From: Agriotes lineatus
Taxonomy: Eukaryota > Arthropoda > Insecta > Coleoptera > Elateridae
Reading direction: 5' to 3'
Length of the DNA: 64,000 bases
NCBI GenBank assembly: GCA_940337035.1
Contig: CALNHX010005234.1
Location: forward strand, 1 to 64,000
Shown: piece by piece, positions 41,261 through 52,609 of the stretch
Position numbering within the stretch: the stretch's first letter is position 1
Layout: each line of letters starts with the position of its first letter
Translations under genes and position numbers: made by a program
Notes under the pieces: generated by a model
What the model saw: the letters and a program-made list of their open reading frames with translations, nothing else
What the model was told of the DNA's origin: nothing
The model's database searches: none

Positions 41261-43063
41261 CTAGAAGAAGCATTTTGAGATTTGTCCTCATGAAGAAGGG
41301 TGTTGTGCCTTGATTTGCACTTTCTACACGTATATTTGGAGCTACAGCGGCTCGAAAGGTGACCCTGAGTTAGGCAATTAAAGCATACACGGAGCTCTTT
41401 TGCCTTTGAATTTCTGTCAAGAGAGACAGCTTGACAAACTTATCGCATTTGTACAAGGGATGAGATCCTTTACAAAATGGACACGAAGGGGTACCTGTCA
41501 CAAATGATTTCGAATGTACCTTGGAGACTTTTCGGGTACAAGCTTAATATTTTTTACCTCTAGAGTTTCTAGAAGATTTGCTGTATTTTGTAGAAATTCC
41601 TTGAACTCGTCATGATTAGGCAGGTCAGAACTTGACCGGTTGCTAAGGACTTCCCATTCACGGAATGTAGTGGGGTCCAGTTTTTTAGAAACGACATAAA
41701 TGATAACAACAAGCTCGCTTTCGGTGGCTAATGATTTGATTGCTGTAAAATGTTTGAATAACATATCGCTAATCGTACGTAATTTAGTTGCAGATTCCTT
41801 ACTGCACGATTCAAGTTCGAAAATAGCATTGAGGTGGGTTATGAATCAGAATTTTTGGATCATTGTAACGATTACACAATGCATCCCAAGCTAGAGTATA
41901 ATTACTCGCAGTACACTCTAAACTTTTTATAATTTGGCTTGCATCACCCTGCAAACTAGCCTTTAAGTAATGCAGCTTTTGAATATTAGTTAGCGTTTGA
42001 TTCTCATGAATTAAGCTAATAAAAATCTCACGAAATTCCAACCACTCTGACACGTTCCCTGAATATTTGGGAATCGAGATGGTAGGAAGGCGTACAGCTC
42101 TGCAATGCGAGCTGCAGCTTGAATGCCCTGATCTCACGCTACCGTTAGGAGATCCAGAACGATCTGGTGCAACATCAGACTGTTGTTGTATTCATTAATC
42201 AAATATTCAGCTTGTGAAATTGCAACAAATAAGAATCTTCACAATTCAACTTGTTGCTGCATTTCAGATTCTGCATCCTTACTGTTTTCTAAAATTTGTT
42301 CATGAACCGCATAATATCCTGATAACAATTGCAATTGAATAATCTGAGCGCTAGATAAGAATTGATCTTCATCATGAAATGTTTGCAAGATTGCACGTAA
42401 TTTGCAAAACGCGTAAACTTGCCTTTGATAGAGCCACGTGCTCTTACAAGCGGATCCATAATTGTTGAAATTAAAACAGTTTAACAGATAGAACCAACTT
42501 TTGTACGCCCCTGGCACGGAATTTTGTTTACAACGCAAGACAGCGCTGCACGGCGCGAAATTAACTTGGCGCTACGACGCAGAAAACGGCACTGGTACAA
42601 CGCGAGATTAACTTGTGAATAATTCGACTGCATATGACACATGCAGGGGTATTGTACTCGCGATCAACGAAATAGCTGGCATTTCACGCAATTAAAATGT
42701 TTATATGACTCATAAACATTTGTTTACGCAATAATACGCAGCTGAAATTATGCACATGCAGACACAGATGATAGAAAACCAAATTCATGCATAGGAAATC
42801 TCACAAAGGGAAATTAGGCTTACATTGATATTGGTGTGTGCCGCCTTTTTCGTTACTGTGGTTTGAATTGCCGTCTCGCCGGCAGCTGGCCTGCCCACCT
42901 GCACGAACTTGGCGCGGAACTCGGCGTTTGGCTTTCTCGCTCTCACGTGATAGCACCGTATGCTGTCTTCCTTCCTCTCGTTAGGGACGAATGTACGATT
43001 GAAACTTGCCTTGTACTTGCCTTGCTGGCGAATTTGGGCTGCTTTTCCGGGCCGATGGACCAT
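41261..43063 (-). pseudogene. BEL/Pao gag region
   Basis: From the 5' side: an N-terminal charged part (42785-43063), a middle part (42239-42538) and a DUF1759-like capsid part (41811-42137: L-P-T-I-S-I-P-K-Y-S-G, W-L-E-F-R-E-I-F, L-H-Y-L-K-A-S-L-Q-G-D-A). A continuation follows (41498-41764), then knuckles with C-P-F-C-K-G-S-H-P-L-Y-K-C near 41.45-41.49 kb. Several frameshifts. Confidence 0.78.
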
Positions 43064-43080
43064 GCGGCTCGAAGGAACAA

Positions 43081-43400
43081 TGTTGGTGAGCCTCCCAGTT
43101 TTCCGTTATGTTTGAAAATTCCTGGTTGCAAGCTCGATTGAGTGGGACTGTATGGATTTCTTCTTCACTAATTATACACTCGTTGAAAGCAAAGTAGGTA
43201 ATTTATTCGCAATAAATTAGCATACAAACATTGAACATTTAAACAAAGAATTAGCGTTTCTCGGAGTGGACCGGTTCGCGTGCAGTCAGTTTGACAGACG
43301 GACGTAAGTGAAGGGCAGTCGCGCTCCAAGGAGTGCTGAAATGCGCATAGTACAACGCACAACTACAAGCAAAGCGGCAAAATTTATGAAACACTTAGCA
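43081..43400 (-). repeat. BEL/Pao 5' LTR
   Basis: It matches the left LTR apart from four single-base indels and one substitution. The internal region begins on the minus strand with TTGTTCCTTCGAGCCGC, the probable primer-binding region, just inside this LTR. Confidence 0.92.
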
Positions 43401-45204
43401 CTTTTATTGTTCCCCATTTTTCAATATTTGAGATTTATGTTAATTGTGGTATTTGGTGGCTCTGAGCGTCAAAAAATGAGTACAACGTAACATAAAAATT
43501 CGAAATACATTTACTAAGTATTATTCTTGTTTAAGGAAAAGCCTATACTGATTTTTTTCAAATTTTAATATAGAATTCGGATTATGTGTATAAGTTTTTT
43601 TATTAAGAAAATTGATTTTATACAGCCACAATCATGAAGATTACATTTCAATAGTCATTAATTTCTTACACAGCTGACTGTTAACTAAACTATTAAATAT
43701 TAGTACAAATTTTGTAGAGAAAATATTTCGAAAGATACATAATCATAAACTATTTTTATCATAATATTTTTTTATATAAAATAGTTTCATATTTTAATTT
43801 TGTTTCTAATTATTATCTGAATGTATTGAAGTATTTTTAGGTTTATTACAAGTACTTATTTTCTAGAAAATAAATTCTTTTAGTCCAAGGCTCCACGCAT
43901 AGAGACAAAAAACATTGCACATTGTTGTAAATGAATATCTACAAAATTTTATGAGACAGCTTTATTATCACTTATAATTACACGAGACCTTTTTTTGTCG
44001 AAGTAAACTTGACATTTTAATGAGAATTTCGTTGCTTGGCAGTTTTTTGAGTTGAATTTCCTAAAAGCAAGGAAACTCGAATTATAAATGTTAAGTTTAG
44101 TTCGATAAAAAAAGCTTGAGTGTAATTCGGTACGACAATTTAATGAAACATATTGAATTTACATATTAGGTAATTTAGAAGTCGCTAAATTAACAAACAA
44201 GGTAAAAAAACTAAGTACCACACCGTCGTCGGTCTTTAGCGACTCTGCTAGGCTTACTAGAATTAGATCGTTCTAACAGTTAGGTTCCGTTTTGTCGCTG
44301 GAAAAGTTAAGGCAAACTTTTGCCGCTGTCATAGTGACACAAAAAACTGCGACTTATGGATTTTTAGTGCATTAAATTGTCAAGATAATTAAACTCATGT
44401 GTCAAGAATCCTATAAGCTTCGATATTTTGTCACTTTGACAGTGGATAAAGTTTGCTTTAACTTTTAAATCGGATAAAATTTTGTTTACATTTTGCTGCC
44501 ATGACACAGCATTGCAATTATATATTCGTTAAATTTTCTCTCCAGATTAAAGTTGCATTTTTAATCTCATATTTGATTTCTAATTGGTAAATTGACTCTA
44601 GAAACTGTCGTCATTCTATCAGTGACATTAAGTTTCATTAAGTCACATGAAAAACAAATTCTCGTAAAGAAATGCAACAATCAGACCTCCTGTGTATTTA
44701 CTACAGATAATCAAACTATCAGGAACATTCCATTCATGACTGGCAATCTTACTGAGGCTAAATGTAATTACCTTGGCCTTGAATTATATAGTAAATATTG
44801 AATTATTCATTATGTAACCGAAATCTTCTTGGCAAAGTCGAACAGATTATTATCGTTCTTAATTATAGTTCACAGCTTTTGCAGGAAAAATGTACAAAGT
44901 GACCACTGAATAGTATGTATACTAAAAAATATAAGTACTTTAATTTAACTCAAAGGATATATTTTTTTAATACTTAGTGTTAATTTTTCTGAACACTAAA
45001 ATAACTAGTAATTAGTGTTGATATATTTTTTTCAATTTTGAGCAACAACATTAATTTCACGCATTGTTAATTTTTAAGTTATATTATTTTTAATAGCAAT
45101 AACAAGCTAATAGTAGATTTTTTCACTTGAATTAAGAATTGACCAAAATATATCTGTAATTTGCTGTTTTTACTTGACATTTAAATAAAATATGATAATC
45201 TTAC

Positions 45205-46017
45205 CCCATATTTAAACAATATATTGTTCACCCAGCTGTCACCATGCACTATAACACCATATTCCCCTGCTGGTTTAGACTTTGCTAATTCTCCCACAAC
45301 TTCATGCATATTTTCCTGAAATTTCTTAAATTTTTCATAAGCAACACGATGCTCAACAGGATCCAGTGAATTAAGGGCTCGATCGCTTTGCTCGTCCATG
45401 CTCTTCTTCATAGCCTCTGATTCGCAAAACTCATTTGAATAGATTTCCCCAGTATTATCACACAATTCCTTAAACACATTTGGTTTTTGAGCACGCATTG
45501 CATAAGAAAGGGCATGTAGTTTCCCATATTCCCTCATTACCAGTAGCACATGGTTGTAATCTAGTGGCTTATGGCGGTCAAGAAGTTTGTACTCATACTG
45601 CTCCATTTCCTCCATGATTAGGGCTTCATGCAGGTCATCCATGGTTGATTTGTAATATTTTGCGTACGATTTGAAAGGGTACAGGAGCCCTTCTTTCTTT
45701 TGCAGCTTAACAAACTCAGGTAGAACCTTAGCATAGATGTAGATTTCACGATTGTAAGCTTTGCGAATTGGGGTAAGCGTTCTGAATAACTCATTCCTTG
45801 GCGCACTTTTCACGATTAGGTTTAGGATTTTGCTTTGGCCATTTTGGTCTTCACTCTTGACTTGCACTTTAGCTATTATACCTAGATAATTGTCACCTCG
45901 AGTTGATCCAGCCGAGATATTCAGTGAGTAGTTTTTAAAGGAAAGGTCTTTGAGGAATTTTTCTACATACGTTTGCACGTCTTTGCTTATTAGATCTGTA
46001 TCAGTTGAGTCTGCCAT
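45205..46017 (-). CDS. Ecdysteroid-kinase-like (EcKL) protein, first exon
   Basis: This 271-codon exon covers the N-lobe and start of the C-lobe of an EcKL/CHKov-type kinase: G-S-T-R-G-D-N-Y-L-G-I near residue 37, L-I-V-K-S-A-P-R-N, F-x-x-E-I-Y-I-Y-type region (Y-N-R-E-I-Y-I-Y), E-E-M at about 138, and the catalytic-loop motif V-H-G-D-S-W-V-N-N-I-L-F near its end. It ends at a GGG|GTAAG donor in phase 0. The ATG at 46017 (M-A-D-S-T-D-T) was chosen because it has AAG before it and G after it; upstream in-frame codons have no ATG. Joined to the last exon the protein is about 420 residues, the usual family size. The first-exon residues needed for catalysis look intact, in contrast to the valine in the last exon. 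Confidence 0.9.
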
Positions 46018-46147
46018 CTTTGTTTTAATGTAAGAAAAAACGAATATTATAGTGGCTCTTGAAGTACACCTCAAAAGTACAAGTGCAACAGGATGTCGGT
46101 CCCGCTGCAATACAAATTTAATTACTGCGAGGGCACTTTATGGTTCA

Positions 46148-46158
46148 CTTTTATAAAG
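46148..46158 (-). promoter_or_regulatory. Possible TATA box of the EcKL gene
   Basis: The minus strand reads TTTATAAAAG about 135 bases upstream of the chosen ATG. No initiator element was confirmed, so the start of transcription is not fixed. Confidence 0.4.
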
Positions 46159-47804
46159 TTCATATGGTACATGATTATTGGTTTAGGATATTGGAAGCCG
46201 CCGAAAGTGAATTTAAACTAAATATAAACTGCATCAGGATATATGTTAATGATATAGTGACGTACACAATCTCCAACAAAATAATGACAACGTGCTTAAC
46301 TCTATAATCAAAAGTAATCTGTGCACTACAAATAAAACAATTGTAGTTTGTTCTTACTACAGTATCACTAACAAGCTTAATTTACATCTTTATGTTTTCA
46401 ATAAAATATAAACATTTCGAAAGAAACTGAATTCTATAAAGCCCTAATATAAAAATAGCAAATAGAAAACCATAAAACACATAAACAATTTTAAGAATGC
46501 GATATTAAGGCTGTATGTTATATTTCAGTATGACTACGAATGTATATATTTTGTAGTGATGTAGTAGTTCTATAAACTCAAATCATGTTCTTGGAAAATA
46601 TTCAGTGTAGGTATTAAAACAAAGGGAAACCCATTGGTCATTTCAATTAAATCTTAGCGGTCTACTATATGGTTGACTATTTAAGTTAGTCATTGCTTAA
46701 TAATACACGAACACTCCTAAAGTGTTAAGTATTTATGAAACAAACATGATGGTGCTGGTTGTAACGTTTGGTAAAATACTGTTTTTATAAATAAAACCAG
46801 TAAATTTATTATTAAGCAGCAAAGTAGATAACATGGTAATAACATATGGTACATGTAAGTGGCATGAAAAGATTTTAAAAAACTTCTATATGCTGCCGTG
46901 TAGTACTAGATAAATGAACAAATTAAAAATTTTAAAATATGCAGTGCATTTAAGATTAAAATGCACAGTACAGGAATCTTGTAAGCATGTAAAGGATTTA
47001 GTTAAATGAGCGAAAATTTGCAATATTTTGGGGTTATAGGTACGTACCAATGCATAATTAAAATTCTTAAATTCTGCTTGATTTAGGTTAGACTAGTTGA
47101 TTATTATATTTGAAAAAAATTTTTTTTTTAACATTATTAAAACACTTGGTAAAGAGGAATTCAAGTCTGACTTTAGATTTTCATTTGTTTCTATAACTTC
47201 CGAGATATCAGTTCTTTCTTATTTTAAATAAATATCAAATATGGCCGAGCCACCACTGAAAGCAACTTATTTTTATCTTCAGTGATATAAGATTTGTTAG
47301 TTATTCTTATATTCTTAAAGAACAAGTTACATTCAAAAACCATTACATAAAAAATATCCATGTCTTGTAGGTGAATAGGTACATTCCCAAGGGCTAATAC
47401 TTAAATAACTAAACAGATTTTGTTTAAATTTTATTCTTGGTGGCTACTCCAACTAGAAATAGGCAAGTTATTTTTTTTTATTGGAAAATTTCTTACCGGA
47501 AATAATATGACTTAATTGGGAAAAGTTCACTTCAAAATTACATCTTTTATAGCTGAGTTTAAAATTGAAAAAAATTGGTTTTATAAGAATTTAAAAAATA
47601 GAATTTTATTTTACTTGCAAGACCCTCTATGAAGTGTGAAATTATAAAACTCCACACATTTGTTATTTTGAAATTAAACAAACTTCAAAAACTTTTGGTT
47701 AGGTACTACTGTAGATGTAAAGAGGAGAAGCAAATTCGAAAGATTCTTGTGGCTGTCTGAGATTTACAGGCTTTCTTAAGATTAATAAATTTATTATTTA
47801 CTGT
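46159..47804. other. Intergenic AT-rich DNA
   Basis: 1.6 kb upstream of the EcKL gene with no open frame, RNA gene or repeat structure that I can recognise. Confidence 0.55.
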
Positions 47805-48151
47805 TCATTATGCTTAATCACTAAGCCATCGAGCTTGCAAATTAATTCTTAAAGTTTTAAAAACATTAAAGTAAGCTTAATGGTATTTTATATGCTTAGT
47901 CTGACATTTATTTAAATTGTATAAAAGTAACAGTATTTATTTTTAAAATCAACAGATTTATAAAATAATAAAAAGGAGCAGAGCACGTTATCAGAGCTAT
48001 AAACAAATTCTATGCTATTGGATGCGTATCTATACAAAAGCTACAAAATCAGCCCAGAGTAAATGCACAATTGGCTTTTGATCATTACATTACTATCATT
48101 CATCTGTAACCAATAAATTTGTATGTTTAACTGTGGTTACGGTATATTAAC

Positions 48152-48222
48152 ATCACGGCCTGCTGAATTCTGTGACAAATGTCACAGTGACGTTTGTCAA
48201 ACTATTCAGTAGGTCGTGATTA
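48152..48222. mobile_element. Small hairpin insertion in copy B
   Basis: ATCACGGCCTGCTGAAT and ATTCAGTAGGTCGTGAT form the arms; TTAAC lies on both sides. Copy A lacks it. A minimal MITE-like hairpin is likely. Confidence 0.6.
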
Positions 48223-48270
48223 ACACCATTTATAACCCTTTATATAGTTTGTATAGGGCCATAAATTGTA

Positions 48271-49260
48271 CAGTGTGTCCCAAATTGGACACTTTTGATA
48301 GGAAACATTCATTTCTAGAGGAGATAGTAAAAAACTAACTTACATGTTACGTGCTCGTTTTTTGTGTAAAAATGAATGGTGAAAACCGCACATCGATATC
48401 TTGATCGCTTTAAAAGATACAGGGTGATTTTCAATTTGGTGCATTTTTGACTTACCCCCGTAACTTGCTTATTTGTGAATATTTTGTGTTTCTGCGAAAA
48501 CATTCTTAAGGCACTTTTTTAAAAGGAATCGAATGGTATGCTTAGCGTTTTTGTAAAACAAATGGCGGGGAAGCTGTGACATAAACTTTCATTTTTCTTA
48601 TGGTAAATTTTCGACTCACCCCGTAACTTGCTTATGTGTGAATATTTTGTGTTTCTGCAAAAACATTCTTGATGCACTTTTTTAAAAGGAATCGAATGGT
48701 ACGCTTAGTGTTTTTGTAAAACAAATGGCGGGGAAGCTGTGACATAAACTTCTATTTTTATTTACCATAAGTAAAAACAAAGTTTATGTCATAGCTTCCC
48801 TGCCATTTGTTTTACAAAAACACTAAGAATACCATTCGATTCCTTTTAAAAAAGTGCCTTAAGAATGTTTTTGCAGAAACACAAAATATTCACAAATAAG
48901 CAAGTTACGGGTTGAGTCGAAAATTTACCATAAGAAAAATGAAAGTTTATGTCACAGCTTCCCCGCCATTTGTTTTACAAAAACGCTAAGCATACCATTC
49001 TATTCCTTTTAAAAAAGTGCCTTAAGAATGTTTTTGCAGAAACACAAAATATTCACAAATAAGCAAGTTACGGGGGTAAGTCAAAAATGCACCAAATTGA
49101 ACATCACCCTGTATCTTTTAAAGCGATCAAGATATCGATGTGCGGTTTTGGCCATTCATTTTTACACAAAAAACGAGCCTGTAACATGTAAGTTAGTTTT
49201 TTACTATCTCCTCTAGAAATGAATGTTTCCTATCAAAAGTGTCCAATTTGGGACACACTG
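48271..49260. mobile_element. Foldback element with CAGTGTGTCCC ends
   Basis: A 990-bp inverted repeat centred near 48.77 kb, with ends CAGTGTGTCCCAAATTGG and complement. TA flanks both sides. Copy A of the host repeat gives the empty site (AAATTGCACATG against AAATTG-TA...TA-CATG), confirming a TA duplication. Each arm contains a partial internal duplication of the CCCGTAACTTGCTTAT block. No transposase. Confidence 0.9.
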
Positions 49261-49600
49261 TACATGTTATTAATGAATGAAACATTTCAACGCAACTTAT
49301 TATAAAAAACTTATAGCATAGATACTACCTGTTAATCCTTCATTTGTCTGCAAATAGTTGATACAGTTAAGGTTTTATCTTCTATCATAATCGCAATAAA
49401 TTGTCCGCACAATATGCACCAAGTATTTCTCCTAGTTATATATTTACTTAACAAATTTCACTCTGTTAATAAAAATAGGTAAGTAATTGATGAAGAGTTT
49501 CGTAAGATATTTGTATATTTCAAGCAGTCATTAGACGATATATTTATTTATTATTTAAATTAACTGAACCCATAAAGTAACAAATTTCAGTACATTATTG

Positions 49601-50643
49601 CCAAATATTCAGCTTCGGCCTAGCACATTAATAAATTTAGAACACCCGGTAATAAAAGGGGCGGATAAACATCTAGCGTGCACAACAGCACAACGGTTAT
49701 TGCCCAGTCACCAGTCTATCCCTAAGTGAATTTTCAATGGCCAACTCAGTGAACAATCGGTGAGTGGATGGGTACAATTTATAACAATTAACCAAATCCC
49801 AAAATTCATATAAGGTCTAATTTAGGCGCCAGGTTTGACAAAGCCCCAAAGAAATAAAATTCTACGATTCAGTATTTCAAACCTAATATCTAGAATCGCA
49901 CGGGATGCGTTGCAATAAAACCTAACTGTTCCTATTTTTGTTGTGGAGAACCTGAATTATTAACACCTGGAATGTTGCTTCAAAAGAACAACCACTCAAT
50001 AAATCATTGTATTGAGAACAATCAAAATATTTGGTTTATTTGAATTAATAAATATGGACATTAATTAATATTGTAACACGTGCAGTACCAACACATTAAA
50101 AATATTCAATTCGCATGCATTAAGCTGCAGAAATATAACTCCAAAGAGTACAAAATGAAGGACGCCGGTCCAAACTTTAAGTTGCGAACACCAATACAAT
50201 TTGAAATGAAAGCAAGGATAAAATTGACTAATGCAACTATTCAAACATTACACAGCGAGTAATATCAGCTACTACTCAAATAGTAAATATTGTAACGGTG
50301 CACACCCTGGTTACCTGTTGGCTCGTGTATGTGCCTATGTTGTGTACTTTTTACTGGTTCCTGCGGGTGATTTGACGGAGTTACTGGTGCTTCAACTATG
50401 TGGTCGTAATTAGGCCAACTTTACTCAGTTCATATAGGGACTGGAAACATCCAGCTCTAACACCAAAGAAAACAACCTTATGGCAAGCGATTGTTCTTTA
50501 TTAGGACCAAAGTAAAAGCACTACATTACTCTAAATTATTGCGCAGTTTCGGGCCTAACCGGACGACGGCCGTTCGTTGTTAGCTCCCCTAGTGGCACGA
50601 AGGGCTAGCTGCCCGCCTGAGTCTGGTTACTATGGGTTACTGA
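49601..50643. other. Unassigned non-coding DNA
   Basis: About 1 kb with no convincing gene. A 60-codon frame at 50080 shows no family signature. It may be part of an insertion that separates the two pieces of dispersed repeat copy B. Confidence 0.45.
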
Positions 50644-51095
50644 CGGCGTCAAGTGCAGTAGCGAAGGGTAAAGAGTTGATACAAACGCCGCCGTACTAAC
50701 AAGGAGAGGGACCTTACAAATATCGGGCTGGGTCGTACCTAGTAGAGTAAGAAGAGCAAAGAATTGATCCAAACACAACCGTACTAACAAAGAGAGGGAC
50801 CTTGCAAATGTCGGGCTGCGACGTACTTAGTAGAGTAAGAAGAGTAAAGAATTGATACAAACACAACCGTACTAACAAGGAGAGGGACCTTGCAAATGTC
50901 GGGCTGCGACGTACTTAGTAGAGTAAGAAGAGCAAAGAATTGATACAAACACAACCGTACTAACAAGGGGAGGGACCTTGCAAATGTCGGGCTGCGTCGT
51001 ACCTAGTAGAGTAAGAAGAGCAAAGAATTGATACAAACACAACCATACTAACAAGGAGAGAAACCTTGCAAATGTCGGGCAGCGTCGTACCTAGT
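50644..51095. repeat. 88-bp tandem repeat, about five copies
   Basis: Units start near 50644, 50732, 50820, 50908 and 50996 around GTACTTAGTAGAGTAAGAAG, each containing ACCGTACTAACAAGGAGAGG and TGCAAATGTCGGGCTGC. Inner copies are nearly identical; the first is more diverged. Since 88 is not divisible by three, the repeated open frames on the minus strand overlap in different phases and are not genes. Confidence 0.9.
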
Positions 51096-51960
51096 GAAGC
51101 AAGGGTTAAATAAGTTAGAAGCTGTTGTAATAGTTCTCTGTGTTGCGGGTCGAACTACCACATGCACCAGACTTGGTTTTTCTGTCTTTCCCCGTTCTAT
51201 GCCGAGTGTTTTATGCAACTTCCGAGACCCCTTCCATCTTGCGTTGTGGGGCGTCCCGCCAATGACAACGAAATCTAAATTTCGTTACTATAGCGACGTG
51301 ATGTTAATTGGTAGTTTCCCTTCCAACAGCCATGACGGTTTTTTAATCCTTTTCTGTCACGTTTTAAATGTTTCCCACGACCCCTTTGGACACGTGTTTC
51401 ATTTAGCTGAAATCGTAAACTAATAAATTTCCCAAACTAAAGCTTGCGGTTTGGAGCCTGTGTGTCTCTCAAATTCTCCTAAGCTCCTGGCCATAAATCT
51501 AATATAGGAATTTTCAATTATAGCGCCGATGTGGGCCCAACAGCTGTGAAGGAGTCGGGTTACAACTGGCAAAACAAAACAAAAGCTTTCGTTACGTGAT
51601 AACATTTTTACTTATACATAAAATGCATTTATAAACTACGGATTATCATTGCCCTAGAAATAAAATGCCTTAAATAATTTAAAAATGTCCTTCCTAAAAT
51701 AAGATAGATAAAAAAGTTAAGTGTCTGTAAATACCCGACCCTCACAATATGTACGATCAAAAGGTAATACACATTAAAATTCTCATATGGCATAAATCGT
51801 AACCATATTATGGCTAACATTTCATACGACTTTCATACATACTAACATACGATAGTAATAATAAAGCTTACCAATATTCCCTTTGGCATAAATTCTGCCA
51901 CAGCGTGTGACATCAATTATAATTTAAATTTACTATTTGATTAAATAAGGAAACGCATAC
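51096..51960. other. Unassigned DNA next to the 88-bp array
   Basis: Frames of 60-110 codons occur on both strands but none has a recognisable domain. A possible small exon ending in AATATTG|GTAAGC lies near 51.87-51.90 kb on the minus strand; it could continue the candidate gene upstream. Confidence 0.4.
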
Positions 51961-52369
51961 CTCCTCGCTTGTATTATGGAAATTGCTAAAATTCTGAAAT
52001 AAATAAAACACTAGTTTGCTTCCTCCAACTTGAACTGTTGAATGGCCTAAAGTTCTCCCATCAAATCTCAGAACGATTGGCGATGCGCCGGTATCATGCG
52101 AAAGTGGTTCCTGTTCGCATTGACAGAGAAGGTTCAGCGATTGAACACGTGTTTGCCATCGGCAGAGTGCATTCCAAATTCTTTACAAACTGCTCAAAAT
52201 TGGTAGCCTTGCGAAGAGCGCTAATAAATGATAAATACATCAGCGAAAAATATAGAGCAAACCTAAGCACGCAATAAATCAAAGAAATGTTTTGCATACC
52301 TTCTTCAATGGAAGCGCCACAAATTACGACAACCTGCTTCATACGGTTTCTTGACCCAAAAAAATCCAT
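51961..52369 (-). pseudogene. Candidate unrecognised two-exon gene fragment
   Basis: An ATG at 52369 opens M-D-F-F-G-S-R-N-R-M-K-Q-V-V-V-I-C-G-A-S, reaching a GAAG|GTATGC donor at 52300. After an 80-base intron ending TTATTAG, an in-phase second exon (52220-51961) runs 87 codons to a GAGGAG|GTATGC donor. It has one in-frame TAA near its start and contains G-A-S-P-I-V-L-R-F-D-G-R-T-L-G and V-Q-V-G-G-S-K-L-V-F-Y-L-F. I do not recognise the family. Two consistent splice sites argue for a real or formerly real gene; chance is possible. Confidence 0.3.
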
Positions 52370-52609
52370 ATAAAATGAAGTTATAGGTGAGCGACCAGTT
52401 GCCTTCAACCAAAATAACTAATACAGTCAAACCGACAAATCCTTAAATCACATTTACGAAAAATATCCTACCACGTGCAGGAATTACAAGTTCGGATACA
52501 ACTTGGGCTCAAAAACACGACCGCTTAAGTTGCTTTCAGTGCTACAAGGCACAGCTGCTCGAGCAAACGAAGTGCGTTCCGATAACTAAAATGCAATCAA
52601 CATCAACAA

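Larger units (their letters stand above)
38160..43400 (-). mobile_element. BEL/Pao LTR retrotransposon with intact ends, deleted polymerase core
   Basis: Two LTRs (322 and 320 bp, TG...CA) differ at only about five positions. A perfect 5-bp duplication CTTTT flanks them (38155-38159 and 43401-43405). Inside, on the minus strand, are gag with DUF1759-like and zinc-knuckle parts, a DUF1758-like protease, the start of RT, then directly the pre-integrase linker and integrase. The catalytic RT core and RNase H are missing. The insertion lies in the intron of the EcKL gene, on the same strand as the gene. Similar LTRs point to a recent insertion, probably helped by another copy's polymerase. Confidence 0.92.
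37703..45204 (-). other. 7.5-kb intron of the EcKL-like gene
   Basis: It is bounded by GTAAGATT at the 5' side and TTTTGTTGCAG at the 3' side on the minus strand. It contains a 5.2-kb BEL/Pao element. The rest (37.70-38.16 and 43.40-45.20 kb) is AT-rich with no recognisable gene; a 69-codon plus-strand frame at 44592 resembles nothing I know. Confidence 0.8.
47805..49600. repeat. Dispersed repeat, copy B
   Basis: It aligns with 16.58-17.66 kb from ATGCTTAATCACTAAGCCA to the ACTGAACCCATAAAGTAAC block, once the foldback at 48271-49260 and a 65-bp hairpin at about 48152-48222 are removed. A further matching piece (GATAATAGCTTTCTATGTAG) lies at 52.61-52.67 kb, so the DNA between may be a later insertion. 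Confidence 0.7.

Noticed and set aside
44592..44801. 69-codon plus-strand frame in the EcKL intron
   Set aside because: No recognisable family, antisense to the host gene, no supporting signals.
46018..46110. Upstream extension of the EcKL protein
   Set aside because: The extension would start at a TTG codon; the first ATG in frame is at 46017 with good context.
50605..51054. Repeated ~60-residue minus-strand frames
   Set aside because: They overlap in successive 88-bp repeats in different phases and have no family match.
50644..51095. CRISPR-like array
   Set aside because: The units are contiguous 88-bp repeats without unique spacers, in a eukaryotic genome.
51094..51423. 109-codon plus-strand frame
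   Set aside because: It starts in the 88-bp array and shows no family resemblance.
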